This document shows positions 1-12,400 of a DNA stretch of 64,000 nt, piece by piece. The stretch spans positions 186,001 through 250,000 of the forward strand of contig NW_024881982.1 of NCBI RefSeq assembly GCF_019059575.1. Direction: 5' to 3'. The first letter of the stretch is position 1; each line of letters begins with the position of its first letter. The position numbers and the translations under genes are program-made. A model generated the notes under the pieces. That model saw nothing but the letters and a program-made list of their open reading frames with translations. It was not told the DNA's origin and made no database searches. Origin of the DNA: Amphibalanus amphitrite (taxonomy: Eukaryota; Arthropoda; Thecostraca; Balanomorpha; Balanidae).

Positions 1-1110
1 GGAAGAATATCATCCCAAACGTGTATCTACATTGTATGAAAATATTCAATTTGGCTAACTATGCTGGAAGCTAACTGGGCTAACTATCCCTTAGCCAATT
101 CAAGTTTCAAATCGGGTATTTTACGTGCGCACTGCGCAACCCCATGTATACATATAGAACAAAGTTATTGGGTGGTTTGTTTGTGATCAAAGTGTCTGTG
201 ATATAACGTAATCAAACTCATCGAGATCGAAGCCAGTGATTGTACTGTGATTGAACTATGATCAATACATGATATGTGTTAAACATGATATTTCTTAATT
301 ACTATTTGCATTATTAGCAGTCACGTTTTATTGCACCGACTGGCAGACATCACTGTTTTATTTATTGTTTCATAATTTCGGATCCCTCGTACCGCGCGTT
401 CACAATGCGTATCCTGCCCATAGCGTATCTGACATCTCATGGTTACACGATACTATCCGAAATGGTCATCGCATGCCATCCGTTTGACTTCATCATGAAC
501 TTTGGTGCAAAGTATGTATAAGCAGACGATATACCATTACATTGCAGCCTAGACATAGAAATACACCAGAGGGTAAACTGAAACAGTAGCGTATATTTAA
601 CTCGGGGTAATTTTACTCCAAGCCTTTTCAGTCATAGAATTATCTTTTTGAGTTTTTGTTTCAACGTGAATTATAATGTGATTTATTTTTACTCCTTCAA
701 TTTTTTTTTACTCTGGTGTATTTATGCTATTTACTTTTTTACACTCAGAAGCAGGGGGTGAAATCCGATTTGATATTATTACACTGGGAGTGCAATATTA
801 CTCTCGTAAATCGCATGCTTTATTCGCCTTTACTCCCCTACACCGGGGTGTAAAATAATTACTTAGGGTTGGACTTTTAGGCACCGTACTTTTACTCCAG
901 AGTAAGTGTATTTTTAAGCTCATGGGAGTTATTTCACAACACCCGGTGGTAAAAATAGTCGCTAATCGCCCATGTTAAAGCAATTTACACGGGGGAGTAA
1001 AATGATCACTTAGGGTTGGAGATTTAGGCACCGTAAAATTATTCCAATTTTGGGTGTACTTTTCTTTCAGTGTGGCTTCAGGCCGAAGGCCTGAAGCCTG
1101 ATGCACAACC
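1..1110. other. Intergenic AT-rich DNA with a duplicated block
   Basis: No gene seen. At about 855-900 and 1005-1045 the phrase ACTTAGGGTTGGA...TTTAGGCACCGTA recurs, with H-TTTACTCC motifs nearby, suggesting an old repeat. A perfect short palindrome GGCTTCAGGCC-GAA-GGCCTGAAGCC lies at about 1076-1100. Confidence 0.6.
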
Positions 1111-1205
1111 ACTTAACCTAAAAATATTTGACTTACCATTGCTTGCAATCTCTTCATGCGAGTAACTTCTTCCTCATCCACGGGTAGGCAAAAATCAGTA
1201 GGTCA

Positions 1206-1257
1206 GGTTAGGTTAGGTTAGGTTAGGTTAGGTTAGGTTAGGTTAGGTTAGGTTAGG
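1206..1257 (+). repeat. Interstitial telomere-like (TTAGG)n tract
   Basis: About ten uninterrupted GGTTA units flanked by GGTCA variants. TTAGG is the ancestral arthropod telomere repeat. Short GGTCA-rich tracts also occur near 19650-19680, 19808-19850, 20560-20610 and 44870-44900. Confidence 0.85.
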
Positions 1258-1299
1258 TCAGGTCAGGTCTAAGGTTTGGTTAAGTGTCTTGTTACCGTG

Positions 1300-1740
1300 C
1301 CTACTGTGTAAATCTCACCCAGGTGCTGCGTGGTTTGACAACCAGGTGTGATTTACCCACTACCGAGCACACAGTGTATATCACACCCTGGTGAGATTTA
1401 CACATTGGCTAGGCCTACTGTGTAAATCACACCCAGGTGCTGCGTGGGTGCTGCGTGGTTTGACACCCAGGTGTGATTTACACACTAGGAGCACATTGTG
1501 TATATCACACCACGGTGTGATTTACGCATTTGCCGGGCCTACTGTGTAAATCACACCCAGGTGCTGCGTGGTCTGACACCCGGGTGTGATTTACACACTA
1601 GGAGCACACTGTGTATATCACACCCCGGTGTGATTTACGCATTGCCGGCCCACTGTGTAAATCACACTCCGCGTGGTGTGATATACACAGGAGTAGTGTA
1701 TTGTGTAAATCACACCCGGGTGAGGTTTACACTACACCTG
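1300..1740. repeat. Minisatellite built from an inverted GTGTGATTTACACA motif
   Basis: About four units of roughly 110-120 bp, each carrying GTGTAAATCACACC and its complement around a GGTGCTGCGTGG core, so single strands can form repeated hairpins. Non-coding; a short stop-free frame here is an artefact. Confidence 0.85.
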
Positions 1741-2323
1741 TGCCCCCCGGACGTGACGTAGTGTGCTCGCGCGCGTGCAGGGTCTCTGCGATCGAAAAAG
1801 AGCGCTAGCAGCGCGCCACTCGACGCCGCAATTGTCAAAAGCGGCGTGTTAGTACGCTTTATTATGAATGATGTGTGTAAAAGTGAGTTTTTATGTTGTT
1901 TATTTGGAGGAAATGGTTGGAATAAATTAAGTTATTTTTATTTCTGTTGGTTGGAGTTTTTATTCAAAAGATTTCGGTCTATACCATTGATATTTACTGA
2001 AAATACCTTCGCTTGAATAAATTGCAGATATTTGGCAACTGAAGTGTTAGGTAAGCCTAAATGATATGTAAAAAGGTAAGAGACACCCTGATTATCATTT
2101 GAGAAACGAAAATATATGAATTTTCCTTATAAGACTCGCTCAATATGCTACTCCGCGGTTTATGCCCCGAGGGTGTCCGAGGGTTCCCGTTAGTTTGTCG
2201 TTGGCGCTCGGCTCGCGCGCGAGCCGACGTCACCGCCTGTGACGTCGGCTCGCGAAATACGTCATACCCTGCACACAAAATAGCCGGCTGCCGAACAGCA
2301 CTCCGCTCTTTGTTTACATTATA

Positions 2324-4488
2324 GGGGCATTCCACGTCAAGTGGGACAAAAAATGATCATTTTGAACCTCACCTCCTCCGATTTTTGCGAAACTTTGTGA
2401 ACCTACTCATCTATATGTGAAAAGAAAGGAGGCATTTTTTTGTCAAGATATGACGTCACGTCTCCGAGATACACGTCATCAAACATTGACTTAGGCAAGG
2501 CACATTATCATTTTTAAAGCGTCATAACTATTGAAGTTTTAGACATATCACCACGAGACAAAGTGTGAAATGGAGGGAATAGATCAGGCTTTCATTTGAG
2601 GATAACAATATTGACGTAATTAACTAATTAGTGAACTTAATTAAAATTCAAAAAATAAATTTTGATTTTCTGAAAAATGGGTACCCTTCGATTTTGCTCA
2701 TTTTTACATATTTTATTCTCCTATACATTAGCTACATCATATAAAAAATCCAGAATGGGCCGACGTCTACGTAACTGTCTTTTGGACTTCGTAATGTCTG
2801 GGACTCGCGTGTTTCGTTTTAGCAACCAAGGAGAGGCGCTACCCGGAGATGCTTCTTTCTACCCCAAACTAAAGCAAACCTAACCTGACCTGACGTGACC
2901 TGACCTAATCTAACACGCGTAAATATGTACAGCCCTCACGGCAGTTGCCGACTGGCCAAATGCTACCTAGATAGGTACGAACATTAGCCCTCACGACAGT
3001 TGCCGGCTGGCCAGATGCTACTTAAAAAACGAATGCGTGTTAAAACACTTCAGGGCTTAGGCTGACCGGCCGCGAGCCAGCGACCTTTAGCTTTCGAGGT
3101 GGGTACACTCGGCACACTTCCTACTAAGCCACGAAGATAGCTGGTCATCGTAAGCCAGTTTTTTAATGATGAAATTGGGTATTCTCCGGGCAGCGCCTTT
3201 CTTTGGTTGCAAAAAGGAAATACGCCTGACTCTCCCAGTGCTAGGGGAGAAAGGCCCGGTTTAGCCAAAAAAGGTATAAGAAAAACGGAATTTGAATTGT
3301 AGGTGGGGCGGTGGGGAACTTTATCGTGTTCCAATTTCATGGTCCTAGATCAATATCTTCAAGATCAAATGAGGTTAAACGTGATCAAATTTGCTATAGT
3401 GACTATTTTGCGTTTATACGCCCATAGCTCTAAGAGTTACTGGCCGATTTTTCTATTTCTTCCTTTATACGACATTTGTAGTGTTATGAGAATCTCTAGT
3501 TAATCTTACCATAACTTTGGCAGTTAGTGGCCTGCTAAGAGTAAGATGGCGCCGGCAGAGGCGGGGATCGGCCGACGCGGGAAACGTTTCAGTCACTGCT
3601 TGTGTTTGCACCCTAATAACTCAATTTTTACCAGTTGATTTTCGTATGTATTTGAACATTAGATTGCCTGTACATTTTTAAGCCTTCACACAAAATTTGA
3701 CACGAATCGATCATAATCAGCGGTAAAAAGCGCGGTGCAAAGATGGAACCGTCCCGCGCCGGCACAGTCTACCATTCAGGCGGCAACGGCCGGCGCCGGC
3801 CGCCGCGACACTCCGGCAGGAATGTTTGACTTTACACCGCTATTACTAGAAAAGTGGTGGACCGATTTACCTATTGCTTGCACGGGAGGATTTGCAATTC
3901 AATTCTGGACAGATACTGAAAGTTTGACGTTAATATGATAATTATGGCGTGAGTTATTGGTGATAAACAGGTGGAGTTAGCGAAATCGGCCCCTTCCACC
4001 GCCCGTGCTACGTTGCACTACTTGTTGCTATATCATCCAAAGTTATCGTTGGCCCACTCTAATTTTCTCAGCACGTGTGCCTTACGTGTAGTGGAAGACA
4101 ATATCTAAATTTGAGCGAAATCGAAGGGTACCCATTTTTCACAAATAACATTTTAAGAAATTAATTCAAAATAAAATAAATTCAACATCACCAAAAAATC
4201 TAAAAATTGTCAAATTTAACTAACATAACTCCTTATGTACACGTTTCAGTTTGTTTGAAATAAATAGCTTCAAAAATGTTGAAGCTATAGATCTTTCAAG
4301 ATTGCAATACACGTCCAATTCTGCTCAAAAAGCAAAAGTTTAGCGACTTGTATCTCTGTAGCCCGAGGGCATATGACAAAATCCTTTCACCCTCAGAGGT
4401 TTCACCCAATAGCCTATAAGTATACCAAGTTTGAACAAAATCGCAGAGGTGGCCGATTTTGGCTGTCCCGGTTGACATGGAATGCCCC
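2324..4488. mobile_element. 2.2-kb terminal inverted-repeat element with TATA flanks
   Basis: The ends GGGGCATTCCACGTCAAG (left) and their near-complement at 4461-4488 form an imperfect TIR; both are flanked by TATA. About 355 bp inside each end a second inverted block recurs (GGGTACCCTTCGATTTYGCT, at 2680 and ending 4133). The DNA between is AT-rich with no convincing transposase frame. Superfamily not assigned. Confidence 0.7.
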
Positions 4489-4691
4489 TATAGTGATGGG
4501 CCAATCTGACCGCTCAAGTACTTGTTTTGCGGGAGTAAGTACATTTTTGTCGTTTTTCAAACGGCTATAACTTGCAAAGTATAGCATCAATAGGCATTTT
4601 ATGTATATCGTTGAAATCGGCAGAGTCTGGAGACTTAACTGATAGGCAATACATTCCGATTCCTATCAATTTTCAAACCCTGATAATCCCT

Positions 4692-5166
4692 TTAAAGGGA
4701 CCCTCCCACCTTCAAAAAAGTTTATGAATTGGCATGAAAGTGATGTCGCTCGGTTCAGAAAGAGCGAAAACGAATATCTACAAAATTTCACCGAAAAATA
4801 TTCACCGGTTTTCAAGATATTAGACTTTTACTTTTGTTTACTTTTTGGGATCTCCGCTGTTCCTAGCGACTTTATTTAAAAGTGCGGCATTTGTTGCGCG
4901 CAACGCAGCATATACCACCGCGTGCTACAAAACGTTTTAGTCAAACATTTAACGGACGTTCGAAAGCCTGATGACGTCATCAGATTCCCGTAATGGTTAA
5001 GAGATAGGGACCACGCTGGTCCCACCCTGCAAGTAAAGGGAAGAAATTTCTTGAACACCATAAAGCTGCGGGGGTTGCGACCAGGATAAATGGTGGTTTC
5101 TGAGCCTGGCCGCAAACTTGGCTATCTCAACTCAAAACTAATGTTAAGGTGGGAGGGTCCCTTTAA
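4692..5166. mobile_element. TTAA-flanked MITE, copy 1
   Basis: TTAA followed by AGGGACCCTCCCACCTT and ending with the complement and TTAA. The interior matches the copy at 22114-22587 in reverse orientation (for example the CCGCGTGCTACAAAACG / GGTAGCACGCGGTGGTAT stretches). TTAA targets suggest piggyBac or Kolobok mobilisation. Non-coding. Confidence 0.85.
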
Positions 5167-5296
5167 CCCCTTTGTGACGTCACAGCAATTGATACGATCG
5201 CCGTTTCGTTTGGACCGTTGATCAGTCAGCCCAGGGTATATGGAAGTCAGCCGATCCCCGAAGAAGCTGCAAGAATCTTGGACCAGCCAGCCCAAA

Positions 5297-5605
5297 CCCG
5301 CGTTCGATGTCTATCGGACGACGAAGATTCTACGCCGTCCAGCCAATCCCGGTCAAGGTCAGCGGGGGCTTGGCTGCGGTTATGGAACGGGATTGGCCGG
5401 ACCGGACCTATATACGGCCCTGGCATCGTCCTTAACCAACGATTGGTCTGTGGGCTGGTCCTGAATCTTGAAGTATCTTGAAGAATCTTGCCCCGCGTTC
5501 GATGTCTCGGACGACGAAGATTCTACGTCGTCCGGCCCAAGGCCGTATATAGGTCCGGTCCGGCCAATCCCGTTCCATAACCGCAGCCAAGCCCCCGCTA
5601 TTATA
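5297..5605. repeat. Combined direct and inverted repeat downstream of gek
   Basis: CCCGCGTTCGATGTC plus CGGACGACGAAGATTCTACG occurs twice in direct orientation (5297-5340, 5492-5540). AGCGGGGGCTTGGCTGCGG through GGCCGTATATAGG occurs as inverted arms of about 60 bp (5357-5420, 5542-5605). A hairpin is predicted. No gene. Confidence 0.8.
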
Positions 5606-5915
5606 GGGACAATGTATTCCCGAAGTGCTGATTTTCCGAACACCCTGCAAGAATAAGATTAAAAATGCTTCTTAATAGGTATGACCCTCGCGGCTCGCAC
5701 AGACACTAAAGAACCATAAAACTTGCCAAACCCAGAATTACTCACAAGCATGTTCCATTTTTATGAGAAAGCATTCCACACAGCAGAGGGGTCACCAATC
5801 GGAGATTTCGATCAGCCATTCATGCCAACGAATCTTGTTTTACCAATCCGAGGCACTACCACAAGTCCTTGCCAGCGAAGAAGTCTGACGTGTTAGAAAG
5901 GCATTCAAAGTCGTA

Positions 5916-6362
5916 TTTATTGACCGTATTTCGCGTTTCCATCTCTCGTCCAAAAACGATCACGAATCTCTGAAAGTCGACGCTCGTTTCGCGAGTAAAA
6001 TTAACAACATACATAATAAATACCTATATTATTGTCAATAACGCTAGACAGGTCGGCATATATACACGGTCTAATACACGTAATGCGGCCGGCGCCCGCC
6101 GTGTGCGCCACATCAGCGGACCAGCGGCGGAGCGGTAGCGGCAGCGGCAGCGGCAGCGACAGCGGAGGCCGCCAGCGGGGAGCGCCCTCGCCCTCGCCCG
6201 GCCCGGCCCGCGCCGGCCGAGCGGCCCACGCGCACACACACCGCTCATTCACCTATCCAGGATTGTACAAGCGACTAACCGAGCCAGCCGGGCGCGGCAT
6301 ATTGCGGGGGAAGGAGACGGAGACGGAGACGGAGACGGAGACGGAGGCGCGCGCGGCCGCCT
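5916..6362 (-). other. gek: gek 3' UTR with candidate AATAAA poly(A) signal
   Basis: Downstream of the TAG lies a GC-rich stretch with a (GGAGAC)-type run (about 6317-6345) and a (GGCAGC)-type run (about 6138-6160). The first good minus-strand AATAAA is at 5921-5916. The end is an inference; no transcript evidence. Confidence 0.4.
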
Positions 6363-6473
6363 CTAGCTCTCGTAGCTGGACGAGCCCCGATCCCGAGCCG
6401 GACTCGGCGGTGAGCTCAGGTTACTCGAGTTGTTGGACGCGATGCTGTGCCGCGGGCTGTCGTCCAGGCCCTC
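6363..6473 (-). CDS. gek: gek exon 29: conserved C-terminus and stop
   Basis: 37 codons including [39 protein letters not shown]. The [20 protein letters not shown] string is the conserved MRCK C-terminus, which confirms this as the last coding exon although a 1.6-kb minisatellite-filled intron separates it from exon 28. Confidence 0.95.
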   Translation of the reverse strand, partial: EGLDDSPRHSIASNNSSNLSSPPSPARDRGSSSYES

Positions 6474-9400
6474 CTGCCGGCAACGGCGCGCCCGTCATCC
6501 AGTGACACAGCAGTTATACGGTGACACAGTCTGACAGCAGTTATACAGTGACACAGTCTGACACAGCAGTTATACAGTAACAGTCTGACACAGAAGTTAT
6601 ACGGTAACACAGTCTAACGCACTGGTTATACAGTAACAGTCTGACACAGCAGTTATACAGCAACAGTTTGACACACCGGTTATATGGTGACACAGTCTGA
6701 CCCAGCGGTTTTACGGTGAAACAGTCTGACACAGCAGTTATACGGTGACACAGTCTGACACACTGGTTATAGGTACAGAAACAGTCTGACACAGCAGTTA
6801 TACCGTAACAGTCTGACACAACAGTTATACGGTGACACAGTCTGACACAACAGTTATACGATGACACAGTCTGACATACTGGTTATGTTATACGGTGACA
6901 CAGTCTGAAATATTGGTTATGTTATAGGTGACAGTCTGACGTACTGGTTATGTTATACAGTGACACAGTCTGACACACTGGTTATGTTACATGGTGACAC
7001 AGTCTGACATACTGGTTATGTTACATGGTGACACAGTCTGACACACTGATTATGTTATACGGTGACACAGTCTGACACACTGGTTATGTTACATGGTGAC
7101 ACAGTCTGACACACTGATTATGTTACATGGTGACACAGTCTGACATACTGGTTATGTTATACGGTGACACAGTCTGAAGTACTGGTTGTGTTATATGGTG
7201 ACACAGTCTGACATACTGGTTATGTTACATGGTGACACAGTCTGACATACTAGTTATGTTACATGGTGACACAGTCTGACATACTGGTTATGTTACATGG
7301 TGACACAGTCCGACATACTGGTTATGTTATACGGTGACACAGTCTGACATACTGGTTATGTTATATGGTGACACAGTCTGACATACTGGTTATGTTATAC
7401 AGTGACACAGTCTGACATACTGGTTATGTTATACGGTGACACACCCGTTATTCGGTAACACATTCGTGATACGGTGATACACTGACTCACAAGCGTTAGT
7501 GGCAAGCCAGTTATATGTACGGTAAAAGACCTGTTGTTACGGAGGCAAACTCGTTATATAGCGACGCATCTGTTACACGGTGACATATCCGTAATTATAC
7601 GGTAAAACAGCCTGACAAGCTAGTTCAATAGTGACAGTAGCACATCAGTTATACGGTGGCACATTTGCACACTAGCTATACGGTGATCGGTGACACATCC
7701 CTTAAAAGGTGAAACACGCCTTATACGGTGACACAGTGTCACACACGGCGACAGTACACCAGTTACACGGTGACACACCCGCTATACGGTTACACACCCT
7801 TACGGTGACAAAATGACACAGCCGTTACACGGCGACAGTGACATGTCGTAAGTTGTCGTTAATATGTCGTTGCTTATTGGCTACATCGTAAAAATTCTCC
7901 TCCTAGCAAACCGAAATCCTTTTGAATATGAAAAAACGGGAAATCGTAACTTATCCATAACACTTTCACCCGCCATTCCACGCAACTGACGGGTATTGGG
8001 TATGCCGACCCGTACCGCCGGTGCGCCCCGCTGCCGGGCGGTGCCTCACCTGCGTCCGGTCGTGCCGCTGCACGGACATGAGCACCTGTTCGGCCAGCGA
8101 GCCGCTGCCGCTGCTGGCGCCGTCCGGAGAGCGCACCCGCGAGCCGGGCGGCGCCGGCGGCGGGCCCAGCGGCGCCGGCCGGCGGCCGTTCTGCACGTTC
8201 TGGTAGATCTGCGGCCCGGCGCCGGGCTGGTGCAGGTGCGCCGGGTGCTGGATCAGCGGCGGCGCCGGGTGGCCCGGCGTGTGGCTGACCGAGCGGCGCG
8301 GCGGCTCGGCGCCCCTCCCGCCAGACGCCGCCGGCTGGAACATGCTCCGCACACGCTGGATGGCCTGCGGCTGCGGCTGCGGCGGCGGCGCGCCGGCGGC
8401 CGGCGGCGGCTGAGCGGCCGGCGCCGGCGCCTGGTCGGCCGTCTCCAGGGTTGTGGGCAGGTCCATCAGCCGCTGGATCTGGATGCCGTCGCCGGGCCCC
8501 ATGTGCGACACGTGGTTGAAGTTGGACGGCAGCGAAATCATCTTGCTGCGCCGGTCTCGGTCGGCCGTGCCGTGGCCACCGCTGCCGGCGGGGGAGGAGC
8601 GTTACGACGGGCCGGGGACAATGCTGCACCGACCAGCAGCCACCGACAGACGAACGGAACACGGCACAAGGATGCTGGTATTATTTCCATGCCTGATCAG
8701 CAGACCAAAATATTCCAACTACTCCAGACTGAAATAGACGGGCGTCTAGTTTGATAGCTTCGGTTGACAAAAGAGTAGAACTAACACCGGGCGGAAACCA
8801 ATGGTCAATTATGGTTACTAGAATTACATTTGGCGCCAGCAAGAAACTTTTGTTCCTATGGTACTGCACCAATCCAATGTATCCCTTTCCGTTCCGTGCC
8901 ATCCCCATGTCCATGTCCCGTCCAGACCCCTCCCTCTCACGTCCCGTCCTACCCCGTCAGATTCCCGTGTTCTACTAACGTTCTGGCGGCGCGCGGGTGT
9001 TCGCGGACGGAGAAGCGGCGCCGGTTGACGCGGCCGGCCGGCCGGCCGGGCCCGCTCGACTCGACGTTGATGAGCTGCGGCTGCCGGTGCATGTGGCTCA
9101 GGTAGACGACGTGCGGCAGGTCGGAGACGAACGCCAGACTGAGCCGGCCCGAGCGGCCCAGCGGCCGGGCGCGGCGCACGTTCAGCGTCTGCACCCAGTC
9201 GCCCGAGCTCGCCTCGAACACGTCCAGCTGCGTGTCGCTGTACACGAGCAGCTGGCCCTCGCTGTACGCTGCGGGTCACAGAGAACACAAGGTGTCAATG
9301 GAAGTCCCAGCTACTGGCCCCCGCTGTAGGGTACACAGCACGGAACACAGGGAATGTCAGCGATAACCCAGGAGCTGACCGTGACGTTGCACAACTGCAC

Positions 9401-12400
9401 AGAACAGTGAACACACAGGAGATATTTGTAGGCACTGTGGAACATCTAGCCATTTAACACTCGCCATTTAAGCCATTTAGATCTAAAGTTTAGCCATTTA
9501 GTCACAGCCCACCGAAAATATCTGAAGCACCCACTGCCATGAATCAGAGCAACTGGCCCCTGAGCCCACAGTTCGCCGGTCGGCTGCCATCAGCAGCCGC
9601 CCCGCCCGGCCGCAGTCGCCCGCTGATACGTACCGACGGCCACGGGCACTGCCGGGAAAAGGATCTCGCGCTCGCGGGACTTGCGGCCGTCCTTGCCGAC
9701 GTACACGGCCAGACTGGAGAACACCAGCAGGTACTCGCCCCTGGAACGGCCGCAGGGACGTTGTGAACAGTGCCAGGGGAGATGGACGCCCCAGACATGA
9801 GTCCCGGGGAGGCCAGGCGCCCTACACACAGCCCACGGAGGGAAGGGAACTACAAACAGCACTGGTCCCCCACCCCCGTTGATAAAAGTTTAGCCAAAAA
9901 AAAAATAACTTAAAAACTTTTCCAGATACATGCACACTATGAACAGAATAGAAGATCGCTAGAGCACGATTCGCCCCACCCTGTATTATAACGTCGACGC
10001 CACCCATGACTCTATCACAGTATTCTGGCCTCACGTTCCCATAGAGATCTTATATACATAGAGTGTATATAAGATCTCTATGCACGTTCCCATGTTTTGC
10101 TTTGATGCCGGCCGGGCTGCCGTCCGTACCTGGGCAGCTGGATGCAGCAGAGCGCGTCCACCGGGTTGTGCGCCAGGAACTCGAGTGTCTGGCTGTCGGG
10201 ATGGACCAGCGACTGCGGGTGCGCGTCGCCCGTCAGGCTGTAGATGGTGAAGCCGGACGGAAAGCCGACCGCCAGCCGGCCCTCCCCCAGCACATCCACC
10301 GACTGCGGCTGAGCCGGCAGCAGGATCTCGCGCAGCCGACGGTGGCGGCCCTTGTTGCGGTTGATCTCGTAGATGATCACCTGTCGCTTCACAGCCACGC
10401 AGAGGCAGTAGGAGGCCGCCTGCCGGCCGGCGTCCGGCTTCAGCAGCCCGGTGGCGAACGTGATGCAGCCCTTGGTGTCAGACACCTGCAGGACAGACAC
10501 AGGACCATAACACGTCTGCAGGACAAATACACAGTACCATAACGTGATGCAGCCCTTGATGTCAGACCTGCCGGACACGAGCGAGCGTCGCGTTCAGAAC
10601 AGCATATCAGCCTGTTGGCATAACTAGCCCGACGTCCAGCCCCACAGCTGATCCCCCCAATCCGCCCATCCCTCCCTATCCACCCCGTTGAACCACGGAC
10701 CTTGGTCCACTCGACCTCGTCGGCGTCCAGGGCGCGGACGGGCACCAGGCGCAGCTGGCGCTGTTTGCCGGCCAGCACCACCATCAGCTGCTCGTCGCCC
10801 AGGTACTCCAGCTGCCAAATCTTCTTCGTGTCGCCCACGCGGGCAATCTCTGCCGTACGGGGGACACCGGGACCGGTCAGAGCGCACAACAGATGATACA
10901 GGCACACATGACGTACACAAAGTGAACTAATCACGCATTTTGGACACCGGATGTAGGTGGTGGATGGGCTGGGGATAAGAGGGCCGCAAAGGTGACTGTG
11001 ATTACGAGTATGGTGTTAGCAAAATAAAAATATGACTTGAAATTTAGGATAAGCCAGCCCACATGAAGTGCGTGGTGTAGTGCATGATCGTTTCCACCAG
11101 CTCACACCAGCTCTGAGAACTCCCCCGCTTCCCCCACCATCTTCTCCCTCAGCCAGCGCCCCTCACGCACCCTCTCTGTCGAGGTCGACGCAGTAGAGCG
11201 CCTCGTCGGTGCCGACCACCAGCCGGTCGGGGTCGATGATGGCCGCCGACATGGCCGACTTGATGAGCGTCAGCGCCGGCTCCAGCAGCTGGCGCGCGCG
11301 GAACACGGCCCGCTCGGGCAGCTTGTTGCGCCGCAGGATGCGGTGCAGCTCGTTCAGCGCCACCACCCACTTGGTCTTCTCCGTCTCCGTCTCGGCCAGC
11401 ATCAGCGTGTGGTTGCGCAGCCCCGGCGGGTCCATCAGCGACGTGGTTATCTGCGGGCACAGGGGCGGGCGCGTCAGGCGCGGGAAAGGTACCGGACCTA
11501 ATGGCCAGCCCGAGCGGGTCCATCAGCGACGTGGTTATCTGATAGACGACAGACACGGGAGAGGGGAGTCAGAGAGAGGGCGGCGGTGCGGGCCTACTGC
11601 GCAGTCCGGGCGGGTCCATCAGGGACGTGGTTATCTGCGAGCACAGGGGCGGGGTTGGGAGAATTCTACGGGCCAGGTTGAGCCGACCGCTCAGCCCCAG
11701 GCGGAGACAGTGATCGAGGTAAGAAGAGAAGGCAACTCAGCAACAAATCAAACGGCAAGCCGCAGTCTAGCTGGAAGTATTAAATGCTAGTGCCGATTTG
11801 GAACGCATTCGGCAGAAGGCCGGTAAACGTGTAGGCCATCAGTCGGAAAAACAGCAACCACTCAATTTCACACACAAGAGACGTGCTATCCATTTCCCTG
11901 AAGTTATGTATGTTCATAACTCATAAGCGCAAAACCAGACTGCGTATCCGCCACCGCTCCCCGTCAGAGACCGTCAGCTGCCCGACTCACCCGGAATATA
12001 CAGGCGAGGTCGCGCTTGTTGGCGTGAATCACATCGTTGTCCTTGACGGGCGTGACCTCAAAGTTTTCATCGCGCATATCCAGCACCTGGGACACGAAGA
12101 CGCTAGGCAGCGCGCTCCTGGAGGAAGGGACACGCAGACACACCCAGAGGTTAAGGTCGGTATATCAGCGGTAAAGGGACACGCACACAGTCTCACGTTA
12201 CGGACGGCACGGCGGCATCTCCGTTGAATTGAAACACTACACACACCAGCAAGTGTCTGGCTTACTGAATGTGTAACATAATAAGTAACAACAAACAAAG
12301 AAAAGTATTGAGTCCTTGACTTCCCCGAGAATCCACTCTGACCCGAGTATTGAGAAAACAATGCTGAGAAAGCAATCCTGAGTTCAAGGAGGGGTGTGGG

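Noticed and set aside
1300-1740. Considered as a CRISPR-like array because of regular palindromic repeats
   Set aside because: Eukaryotic context, no unique spacers of constant length, no cas genes; it is a minisatellite.
7874-8754. Overlapping long frames on both strands around exon 28
   Set aside because: GC-rich shadows; only the minus frame with the CRIB motif and matching splice phases is real.
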